From the NCBI GenBank assembly GCA_025617745.1, contig CM046869.1:3744244-3808243 (forward strand): a stretch of 64,000 nucleotides of DNA. The letters run 5' to 3'. Position 1 is the stretch's first letter, and the number at the start of each line of letters is the position of its first letter. Positions 30,084-40,300 of the stretch are shown in pieces. The DNA is from Heliocidaris erythrogramma (taxonomy: Eukaryota; Echinodermata; Echinoidea; Camarodonta; Echinometridae). The notes beneath the pieces were generated by a model. It had not been told where the DNA came from. It did no database searches and was given only the letters and a program-made list of their open reading frames with translations. A program made the translations under genes and the position numbers.

Positions 30084-30828
30084 GGTGAAATTGGTCTTGA
30101 AATCATCACATTGTCAAGGTAGTCAGGCTTGCTGCAGATGAAGTGAAAACAAAAAGTGCATTCAAATGATTGCTATATGTCAACCAAAAAGAAACGCACA
30201 AGAACTTTTTATCTCTCTTTAGTTGTCAAGAGAACTTTTAGAGGGTAAAAAAAAATCACCTTAAATATTTACATAAAACCTCTTTTTTTTCACCAGATTT
30301 CTTCTGACATATACATGTATGCTCCACTGCAAGAGAATTCTGAATCCACTACTGGCAGTTACATGTATCCTCATGCAATTACCAAGTCCCTCAGATAGGA
30401 TCATACATGTAGGAGCCATATGCCCCCCCCCCCCAGAAGTCAAGGGGTTGTTTCACTAAGCCGTCTTTGCCAAGACCACCGACAAATTCCCCAACAAGTG
30501 ACTTGTCGATACTCCAAACCTGTCCTATCTTTTTAGAACGCCATCACAAGCCAGCTTTTAGTTATGTAAATTATTAAGAGAAAATTATTTCCTGATCTCT
30601 ACCAAGCACATTCCTTTATCATTCATTTACATGTATCAATTACCGGGGTAGGTAATGTTTGTTGTACAGACAGAAACTATGTTCTTATGGCTTCTTGACC
30701 CCCAACAAATGAAAATACCCACATCCATCTACATGTACCACAAAAGAAGTATCGAAAACAGCAAGTCTGTATATTACACATCCATGTGAAAGATGACAAT
30801 TTATCATGTATGTGTATGTGTTTTCCCT

Positions 30829-30996
30829 AGGAAAGACGAAGAAATGTCATCGCAGAAGGAAAACATCCCAATTCCATGTGGGGTTGAACTATCCTTAGGG
30901 GATATCGAAAAATCAGGTTATCTGCGGAAACGCAAGACTATGCGGAAGGAGTTCTTTGTGCTGTGCTCGAAGAGCAACGCAGGCCGCGCAATATAA
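30829..30996 (+). pseudogene. Exon-like fragment with IRS-type PH-domain start
   Basis: A good acceptor (GTGTTTTCCCTAG) precedes GAAAGACGAAGAAATG. The frame from 30841 reads MSSQKENIPIPCGVELSLGD, then IEKSGYLRKRKTMRKEFFVL, then SKSNAGRAI and a TAA. The (K/R)xGYLRKxKxMxKxFFVL string is the start of the PH domain in insulin receptor substrate proteins, which carry signals from insulin/IGF receptors. The domain stops where IRS proteins continue to the next strand, and no GT donor is in place, so I favour a broken or duplicated first exon. A live exon with an unusual donor cannot be excluded. Confidence 0.55.
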
Positions 30997-31019
30997 CCGT
31001 ATCCTCTTAGTTACAATCT

Positions 31020-31263
31020 AGATTCATACATCGCAAAAGTATCCTTGAGTTTTCTAACTTTTATAAATTCTATGATGCCATAAGTAACACATCTTTTTAT
31101 TTAAACCGGATGTTTGTATCATCAGTATTAATTTTCGTTGCCAGTTTTGACATTTTGGAACCGTTAACAGGACGCTAACATGTTGCATCATGTTTGGACT
31201 CATGATTGCTACATGCATGTATGATTTTTTAATAAACTGAAATTGAATTGAATTGAATTGAAT
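31020..31263 (+). repeat. LINE-like 3' tail with (TTGAA)n
   Basis: AT-rich sequence ends TTTTTAATAAACTGAAATTG followed by (AATTG)n repeats to 31263. A polyadenylation-like AATAAA directly before a pentanucleotide tail is typical of some LINE 3' ends. No coding part is visible. Confidence 0.5.
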
Positions 31264-32169
31264 GTTTGGTTTTGTTTACTTGGCCTTAGATCTAGAATCT
31301 AACTTTTTACTATCTAGTTAGTAATATTAATAGTATTTTACTAATACTATCCGTATTAATCTGAAGGAGTGAAGTAGAGTGAAGTCTGTTGTGTTGCTCA
31401 TCTTTTAAAACTAAGTTAAACTGGATGATAATGATGAGACAATGGCAATAGCAACAATAACAACATATTAATTATAAGCCACTTATAATGGTAAAAGATC
31501 TTTGAATCACTAGTACGGTATGTTAGACAAATCCAATATTATTGTAGATCAGCTACCACTATCAGTGTACTAAGAAGTAAGAGTCTAGACACACAGTGAC
31601 AGTGACAGGCGCAGGCTGGACTGGTTTTTAGCCCTCCTGTACGCCGTAACTCCTGGCGTGAGAGCAGCGATGACAACCCTCTCTGGAACACTTCTCGCTG
31701 CCCGTCTGATGTGCGTTATTCGACGATTATATGATATTAATAATCTACAAAAAATACAATTTAATTAACATATGAAATAAATAGATCTACTTAATCTATT
31801 CAAATTGATATGTACTACCTGATTTGTCTGACTGTGCGTGTATCAGCCTGCAAAAACGGGAATCTTGGACTTGGCCATCATTCGGTTTTCAAAGAGTCTT
31901 CGGATCGATTTCGACCACAACAATTTCGCTGATTGTGTGAATGGGGAGGAGGCTCAAACTTCTAAAGTAGGGAGAATTTGTATCCGTATCAAAGGATTTC
32001 AAACATCTGCAACCAAAAGCTTCATAGTGGAGAAATAGGTTTACATTAGAGATGGAATTTCATATATTTTCTCATTCAAAATGTCTGCATTTACTTAATG
32101 ATTTTTTTTTTTTGCCCAGGGTGCCATATAATCTCCAGATATACACCACTGCATGGCTTCGCTCCCTCT

Positions 32170-33412
32170 CCGGTCTCCCCCCCCCCCCCCCCAATCGTGA
32201 ATACGGATCGACACCCATGGCCCACTTCTTATGGCCTTCTTAATTTGCATTTATCAAATACATGTATATGGAAGACCAGTCCTAACCCCCCCCCCCCCCC
32301 CCCCCCAATTTATAACTATCTTATTAATTAACCCTTTGGAGACAATTGACCACATTCTGTGGTTTGGCCTAATAACTTTTGATTCAGAGCTCTAAAAAAT
32401 ATGCCAGATGCATGAGTAGAAAGAGGAGAAAATTCTACACACACTATATTATGTCCATTTTTGTTTCAGGACCATATTGCGTTTGATGCTAGTAATTTTA
32501 AAACGAGAATAAGCTCTAAACTCCTTAAATTGGCAACACATTGAGAGGTTAAAAATTACTGTTTATTATCAAAATTTGAAATGTTTTCAACTTTTCGACA
32601 AAATTCCCAAGCATGTATATTGTTTTCAAAGAGATTAAACCCTTATTAGAACCATGTAGCACTCAAAGAAAAATGTTATTGTTGCCAATTTGAAGAACAA
32701 AATGTGACCAATTTAGACCTTAAATAATTCCTGTCCTGAAAGGGTTAAGGCATTCGTCCCCTCATATTAGCGGGTCTGTTAATTTGTATCGTATAATATT
32801 ATAATCAATAGTATGTGGTTTCGTGAACAGGCATACACTATGCACTAGTACGTGTGTTCACAGACAAATTATGCCTATATATAAGAATGAAGCAGCCCCC
32901 CCCCCCCAAAAAAAAAAAAAGAAGAGAAATGGCTTAAAATAAGAAAAGAAGACACACTATTTCCCATTACTCGGAGGCCAAGTAGTTCAGTTGCATAACC
33001 CGATGACGCTACCCCAGTGACTGGACTCGGGGGGGGGGGGGGGCGTGCGGGGCGGGCGTGGGCACGGGGAGGGGGGGGGGGGTTGCTGGAATTATTGAAG
33101 CCTGAATAGACCGTAGCAAATAATGAGTAATGGTTACAGTCAAAGTAAGAATACTATTCAGCTAAGGACAGCACTTTTGTGTTTCCCTTTTTTTAAGGTC
33201 TGAAGGACCCGTGCATGGTTCAATTCGGTTATGTTCAGCATTAAGCTGGTTGAATTTTGCTGTGGATGAATGAGCAAACTTAAAGGAGGAAGTCTCTTAT
33301 GACTGATAAAATATAGATCTGGTTTTGTCACGGAGTTGACAAAAGTCTTTAAAAAAGCCATTTTAAAAGAAAACTAAGAGGAAAGAAAGTGTGTGTGGGG
33401 GGGGGGGGGGGG
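32170..33412. repeat. Poly-C and poly-G tracts
   Basis: C runs at about 32177-32193 and 32286-32306, and mixed G/C runs at 33030-33078 and 33395-33412. A single AT-rich intergenic region carries several homopolymers. The G-rich stretch at 33030-33078 could form a G-quadruplex. Confidence 0.8.
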
Positions 33413-34069
33413 GTATGATTTGGTCATGAAGTGGTATTGATTCCCCAGTAATCATGAGAAGCAAAAACAAAAAGTTCTCTTTATGGGGTGAGCTGAATTT
33501 TCTTGTCCAATTTTATAAGGCAATTCCCCACCAACCCACTATAACGGAGGCGGGCGTCTTGGGGGCACCACCAAAAAGGGGACCATATAGTGTGACATTG
33601 GTATTACCCTATTATACAGTCTAAATTAATACATTATCAAGCATCATCTTCTTTCTTTTTTATTGTGGTTCTGGACGATACTGCTTCAGCTTCCCCAATT
33701 AGCAGTTGTGTGTAATGGTCTAATGATTCATGTGCGAGCGAGCGAAGAGAGTGAGCAAAAAAATTCAGACTTTTTTACAATGCTGAAGTCCTTGGGTTGT
33801 GCATTATTTACAGCGATATAATGAAATGACAAGAACAAATAAATTTTGGGAGAATGTCGAATGATCTTTTAATTCGTACAATTAACCAGGTCGTTTTTCT
33901 TTATAGGATTACATCGATATCAACATACTTTTATATGCGATCTGCTTGATTTCATTAAATACAAGAGCGAGTTCGCCGGAAATTTTCATTGCCCTTATAT
34001 AACTTGGTGTAAATTATGGGCACATTCGAGAGAGGTGCATTGTGCCAGTCTTAGTTTTAGTAACGTGGA

Positions 34070-34460
34070 GAAGGTTTACGTTACGGTTCACCATGTGGTT
34101 AGTCCTGAAAGGAACAATTGAGTAAGGAGAAGAAAGTGGAGAAAAGTTGAGAGGAGAAGAAAAGGAAACTGGGCGAGATAGAAATTCAGAGAGTGTATAG
34201 AAGTAATCTTTCTTTAAAGTGTGAAGTTCTGAAAAGGACTGTAAACCAGATGAGAAGGCTGAGAGTGCAGAGTCTCTCTGAATTTCTATCTCGCCTTTCC
34301 AAGTCAGGGACAAATTTTCTTCTCCTCTCAACTTTTCTCCACTTTCTTCGTCTTACTCAATAGTCCTTTTCAGGACTAACCACATGGTGAATCGTAAACC
34401 TTCTCCACGTTATCAGTACCACCATGCAAACCTCTACCTTCAAAGATCATCTGACTTTTA
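34070..34460. mobile_element. Long palindromic element (second family member)
   Basis: Arms GTGGAGAAGGTTTACG and CGTAAACCTTCTCCAC frame about 340 bp, with GAGAGTGTATAGAAGTAATC and GGACTGTAAACCAGATGAGA inside. The right side extends through CACCATGCAAACCTCTACCT, as in the other two copies. Confidence 0.82.
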
Positions 34461-34779
34461 GTAACCTGATCAAACGCAAAATCTCCTAACTTACAAAATG
34501 CATACATTTTGCCAATTAGGATATGGGCCAATCACAGCACAATAATATTGAACGCGGTCACACTTGATGGTTTCATTGATCACTAAAATTGTGAAAGGGA
34601 AATGTTAGGTAAATGACGGATATGCACGCCTACCGAACATGGATTGCCGTTAACTTTAAACTGGTAAGATATTGTTCATTTTAATACGGATTTCAACAAA
34701 TTTTAAGAATTAGATACCTCAACTGAGCTAGAAATTAAGAGAAATTGAGTTTTGAGAGTGATGTTTTGAATGTGCACAG

Positions 34780-34973
34780 CCACAGGGGTCAAAAGGGTAG
34801 CGTCCGTTGCGAGGAGGCGAGACGCTGTCTCGATGGTAATGACATTCCTCCCACTGCACTGTGACTCACAGTTTTATTGAGTTTCGCTGCTGATATGCGG
34901 CTCAGCTGGGTGAGACGACGCCGGTGCTGTAGGCGTAGTGTATGACATCAACCTGTATGTTAATGCCTCTGGT
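34780..34973 (+). other. Candidate untranslated first exon of gene B
   Basis: A stretch that is GC-rich compared with its surroundings ends in TTAATGCCTCTG/GTAAGAGT, a strong 5' splice site. Gene B coding exon 1 has an acceptor (TGTCTTGTAG) just upstream of it near 37010, so a 2-kb 5' UTR intron is possible. Inferred from position and splice signals only. Confidence 0.35.
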
Positions 34974-35326
34974 AAGAGTGGAGCAGGAAAAGTGATGCTG
35001 TTCTATGCCTATGGTGGTGTTTGTTCATGATTAATTGTGATGATGATTTGCAGTAATTCATTAGTATAGGACTGTACTGTAATCCTAGTATTGCCAAATG
35101 GACTAGCACTGCTGTTACTTTTTGTTGTTTTAAAAAATATTGATAAAGATTTGAAAATTGATTTTTTTACTGATCAAGACTAAAATCATGCACAAATTTA
35201 GCAAATTATATATTATTAATTTGATATGACTGAATATACATTCAAATTATTTTTCAAAAAGCACAAATTTGGCGTAAATATTAAAAATGGAATGACAAGC
35301 ACTGTAGACAGTGTAACTTATTAGTT

Positions 35327-35624
35327 ATGGGGTGTTGCAAGAAAGTTGCAATCAATAATTGCAAATTGTAAAGCAAATTAGAACAACCATTGTGAATGGT
35401 TCAGGGTCTGCCCATTCAAGAAGATGCGCTTGCAACAATGATTTTGATTGGTCAGTACCGATCACGGGCGTAGACACGCATAATTATCCATTGTTAGTGG
35501 GGGGGGGGGGGTGATCTATTCATCATCCCCCCACTAACAATAGAAAGCGTGCTCTTTGTGTCTACGCCACTGGTACCGATCAGTTGCAACTTGCAATCAA
35601 TCGCAACTTTCTTGCAACACCCCA
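35327..35624. mobile_element. MITE (GGTGTTGCAAGAAAGTTGC family) interrupted by another element
   Basis: The ends ATGGGGTGTTGCAAGAAAGT and ACTTTCTTGCAACACCCCAT are inverted repeats. The element is the same family as 12413-12570 and is longer because a second element sits at 35465-35573. Confidence 0.78.
35465..35573. mobile_element. Small nested element with ~10-bp target duplication
   Basis: GTACCGATCA is repeated at 35455-35464 and 35573-35582. The insert has inverted arms (GGGCGTAGACAC and GTGTCTACGCC; CCATTGTTAGTGGGG and CCCCACTAACAATAG) around a G run. The duplication length of 9-10 bp does not identify a superfamily by itself. Confidence 0.75.
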
Positions 35625-35877
35625 TTAGTCTGTAAAATCTACATTAACAACAGTCAAAAACAAGACACACATGTAATTAGTCCTCCTTTTTCAATTCAAG
35701 TCTATAGCTACTAATAACAAAATCAGTTTTCAAATCCAAGTAACAAGTTAGGTCTGAATTAGTTTGTGAATTGTACTGGTACAGCTACTGTAGTACTTTG
35801 ACAAATTTACAGGCTTGTGAATGTAGTCTGAATTATCAAGATCATCCCCTTCTTCCTCTTCTTCTATGACTGAGTAC

Positions 35878-36322
35878 AGTCCACTAGACCGAAAATTCTG
35901 TCTCTCGTTCGTTAGCTCTTCACTTAGAGACAGAAACGGCCGTATCACTCTGCTGTGCAAACCGAATACACACTATAACATTATAACAGTTTGAATACGG
36001 CTGGAAGATTTTCAAACGGAGAATACCTTGGACCCTGAATTACCTGAAAAAGGAGCATTAAAAGGAATAAAACAGTCAAATTGGTAAGTTGAACATGTTC
36101 GTTTAAGTATAGAGCCTAGGCCTAATCTATTTAATTTACACAAATATTTTTAAAAATCGTAATATTCACATTTTAACAACTACATGCCTACTGTTCCTCG
36201 GCGGTCAGTGAGTTTGCACAGGCGAGTGAATGGAGCGTTTCTGTCTCTAAGTGAAGAGCCGACCCTATCCAAATAAGAGGCTAACGAACGAGAGACAGAA
36301 TTTTCGGTCTAACAGTCCACCA
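35878..36322. repeat. Inverted repeat upstream of gene B
   Basis: Left arm about 35878-35935 (GACCGAAAATTCTGTCTCTC onward) and right arm about 36237-36322 (ending GAGAGACAGAATTTTCGGTC) are complementary. The right arm has a roughly 20-base insert. The arms are about 300 bp apart. It may be a MITE or a segmental inversion and lies 0.7-1.2 kb before gene B coding exon 1. Confidence 0.75.
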
Positions 36323-37038
36323 TCTGGTGTATTCTCGTTTGATGGGTCTGGTGTACAGTGCCGTATAAAAAGACTACATGCAGCAGTCAGACCTTTTTTC
36401 CAAATCTAACCTTCGCGGTCTTGTAGCCTGTCTTGGTACATGTACATGTAAGTTGACATAAACAACTTCAAGTAGTTACTGTATAATTCTAAATTGCTGT
36501 TGAAAAACATGGTGTAAAAATTTGGATGGCCTTAGTTTCATGATTCAACAAATATCCTGAAAGAAAAAATGAAATATTTATTGAACTTCCTGCTCATAAC
36601 TTTGATTTTCTCTTGAAGAAGCATACAAAAGTACATTAATTTGTATTTTACTTTCAAGTCCATTTCTCTTTAAAGATCGTTCCTCTGTAGATCAAAGTCA
36701 AGTTTATGTCATCATCAATATATTTGACCACAAATTGCCATCTCTCTCTTCTTTCATCCAGGAATGATAAACCTCTTTGGTGTGATCTGTGTAGTGGAGG
36801 TCAAAGGTCATAGGTTATCAACCAACTTCAAGAACTATATTGCGCAGTGTTGATCAAGGCATCTCTCTGAAAGTCATGTTCATTTGTAATTCTGCAGTGG
36901 CATGCATGTGGGATAAAGGTAAAATTTCCATACTCTCTATGATAGTTGGGTTCCCCAGTTCTGTACACGATGCATGGAAGACCAAATAGAGCATCTATTT
37001 TTGTCTTGTAGATTCAAGGATCCTAAAATTCAGCCGGT

Positions 37039-37365
37039 GTGAAAGACTTTTGCACCAAGATGGAAGATTCATGTATGTGCATATTTTCACCCATGATTAG
37101 GACACGTATAACACAGAGGTTCGGTTCGGTGATGCTGGTTCTTGCCTATTTATTGACGCTATTTTCATTAGCAAGGACTCAGAGCGGTGGAATAAGTTTG
37201 AATCAAGAATGCGAAAGAACGCTGTTAGATGGAACCATAGAATATCTTGCCTGCTCAGCGAGCTCAGAGGCCCTTTCACAGCTGGATGTATCTGTCACCG
37301 TGGATCCAGTCAATTCAACTTGTGGACTCAGTCCTGATGGGAACAGAAAGATCTTTAGCACTCTG
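37039..37365 (+). CDS. Gene B exon 1 (first coding): signal peptide and start of LN
   Basis: 109 codons, phase 0 end (CTG/GTAATT). ATGs occur at 37039, 37060 and 37093. The last gives [20 protein letters not shown] then [13 protein letters not shown], the most plausible signal peptide start. The LN start is unusual: after [20 protein letters not shown] there is no CYP-type motif, although VDPVNSTCG aligns with DSTCG of gene A. Confidence 0.85.
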
Positions 37366-40300
37366 GTAATTAAATCTTCTCTTTTGTTGTTGTAGTTTTA
37401 GTTGTTGACTGTTGAAATATGTACTTCTGAAGTCATGTACTTTTTTTCTGTATTTACTGTACGTCTAGTTTTTAAAAGGGGGAATCAGTTCATTATCCCC
37501 TAGCAGTAATAGCAATAATTAGGGAAATAGTAATAATTATGGAAATAGTCATAATTGGGGAAATAGTAATAATTAGAGAAACAGTAATAATTAGGGAAAT
37601 ATTAATAATTAGGGAAATGCATGTTAATGCTAATTATTGAGGATCAAGAGGGGAGAAGGAAGAGAAATGAGAAACTATCACGAATGCAGTGCTGAAGAGA
37701 AGAGAGAATAGAAGAAAAGGGCAGGAAGATCGAATAGATTAATGTCATTGTGTCTGAGAGTCAGCCTTGGTGCAACAAAACATTCCATCAAATTATGGTA
37801 ATCAATAAACATAGAATTAATGTGCAGTGAGCCTGCACAATTGCTTATAGATTTTGTGGGTTTGGTCATTAATACAGTGTAGGTAATATACATGTAGCTT
37901 TGTGAAAAAAAATAACATCACCAACACTGTAAATGTGACCCCACCCATCACATTATAACAATCAAGTAAACATCAGAGATGATACCATATATGTGCAATG
38001 AGCCTTAATTAATCTGTTCAGTAATTGTTCATGGGTATTGTGGGCTTGGTCTTTAATAGCTTGATAAAAAAGACTTTAAAGGTGACTCCACCCAGTAGAA
38101 ATTGGATGAGTCATATTTGTCATAAACTGAGAAATCACCTTACTTTTATCCTATTGATTTGGAGGCCATTTGAGGCACACCCATGCTTTAACTTTAGAAG
38201 GCGCATGCATCTGCCGTACTATTGATCGTAAAACCAGAGGTGTTTATGGGGGATGGTATTGAACATCAGTGTTTGAACATTCTTACGTATTGAAATGTTA
38301 TCGCGGCCTCATAAGGTGTTCGAATGAGGTCAGTGCAGTGTGCTCACTGCTGTATCAAGTGTGGAATTATCACTTCAGAGTGATATCAAAGTGATAAATT
38401 CAATCCATACTTCTTTCATCTTGGATCTTGATTAGCAAGTGTCAGACATATTTGAAAAACTTGTCAATTGAATAATTATGCACTAAGTAAATTATTTTGT
38501 TTTCCAAAACATATTAAATAATATGCTATTAATAACTTGAATGCTGGAGGATCAATGTTGAAATATCACATGTACATGATCAACTGTTTTCATGCGTTGG
38601 TTGTTAGGTGGTTACTAGGCCTGGCAAACTTCTAGAAAACATTATGTTGAATACCTTGACTTATTCAACACTTCAGAGATATTCACTATTGTACTGCATT
38701 GAATATTATCCATACTGAAAAAAAAACTACATATGTAAAATTTGAAAGCCATATTTTGAAAAGAAACTTGTAATTTACATGTATTTATCAAGTTGAAATA
38801 GATAATTCAATTGAAATAGATTTCTCTATTGCAAAGCAAAATTTAATTCTTATTTTAATAGAAACTTGTGATAATTACAATTAAGCATGTTTAAATTCAA
38901 AATGCAAATGCAAAGCAACAAGTAAAATATGAAAATTAATCATGGTCAGTACAGAATTAGGCTACGCCTTGATGGGCAAGATGTTGGGTTGATTGTGTTA
39001 TTAGATAAGTGGTCCATGACTGTACCTACATGTACCAGCTGTGACATCATCATGAATGGTTGCCATGGTGCCACTTTTCAATATTGATTCAGGGGGGCCA
39101 TGGGAGTAAATTTCATTAGGTGATGGCTTTTCCTACGCAACATTTGTTTATACTTGGGTATAGCCTGGTTGTTCTGGTAGTATGAAATCAACTGAATATG
39201 AAAATTTTGATGGTGCTATTCAAATACCAAGGATATCTCCCATTTTCTTTAAATTATTTATTTTAGATCATATTGTTTGATTCATCAGGCTGTACTTGGT
39301 ACTGGGGGATAGGCTGCCTGAATATTGTACATGTAACTCCTTACTATAGGCTTACTTTAATACGATACTCACAGATGTGTATTGCATTCTCTAGATATAA
39401 TGTCCATGTAGTTTGAGGAAATATGTACATTATTAGATGAGAATAATAGTACCTGTATTTTAAACTGTGCAGTTAAAGTTTTTAGATTATATCTGTTAAA
39501 GTACATGTTTGTACATGTACAAATGTATCTCTAGATTTGGTGATACAATGAAACATATCAGCTTTTTTAAATGTTGAATTCTTTCTCTAAATATTTTGTC
39601 AAGTATCCTATAGGCTGCGTGATGTACATGTAAGTTTGTGTTAAATGATTTTTTTGTACTTGTTTACTGTACTTGCTCAATGTACATGTATTTAATTATT
39701 TTTATGCCTCCGCCCACCGAAGGTGGTGCTGGAGGCATTACATGTATGTTCTCAGTTTGTCCGTCCGTCAGTCCCGCTTTCTCATTCTAGCGATAACTCA
39801 AAAACCACATGAGGTATGAACTTTAAACTTGGTGCTATGTATGTATGTATCACCATAGGAAGATGACCTGATTAGATTTTGGGGTACTTGGGTCAAAGGT
39901 CAAGGTCACAGAGGCCAGTTTCTGAAATTTCAGGTGTTAGCCTCATTAATATGATGTTATTCCATTGCAGTTGTGCAGATTTACAATTTTACCAAATTGA
40001 ATCAAAGAACTTTTTTGTTTTAGGTTAATTTAAAAAAAAGTTTTTAATCAAATGTAAAAATTATAAAGCTACAATGTACATCATCTTTAGTTCAAGGTTC
40101 TTACATACTCTAATATTTGTTCTCTTTATTTCCACATTAATCAGGGATATGATGTCTACAGCATATGCGATGCCTCCAACAGTTCCTTTGCCCATCCCCC
40201 AGAGTTTATCACAGACAGTCACAATGGAGACACACCAACATGGTGGCAGTCCATATCATGGTATGACTACCCCCTCCCTCTGGAGGTGACCATCACTCTT

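Larger units (their letters stand above)
30084..37038. other. Region between the divergent laminin genes
   Basis: About 7 kb between the two coding starts, with no complete gene recognised. It contains the IRS-type PH fragment (30829-30996), a LINE tail (about 31020-31263), poly-C and poly-G tracts, a long-hairpin element, a nested MITE pair (35327-35624), an inverted repeat (35878/36322) and a candidate untranslated exon (about 34780-34973). Promoters of both genes should lie here, but I see no convincing TATA or initiator element. Confidence 0.6.
37366..40144 (+). other. Gene B intron 1
   Basis: 2.8 kb. It contains an array of AT-rich ~21-bp units AGTAATAATTAGGGAAAT (37504-37620) and the inverted copy of the GCCTCCGCCCACCG hairpin repeat (39704-39945). 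I see no other gene. Confidence 0.7.

Noticed and set aside
31838..32038. 66-codon open frame in the intergenic region
   Set aside because: It has no ATG start (the frame opens with GTG), no recognised domain and no strong splice sites. Not enough to call a gene.
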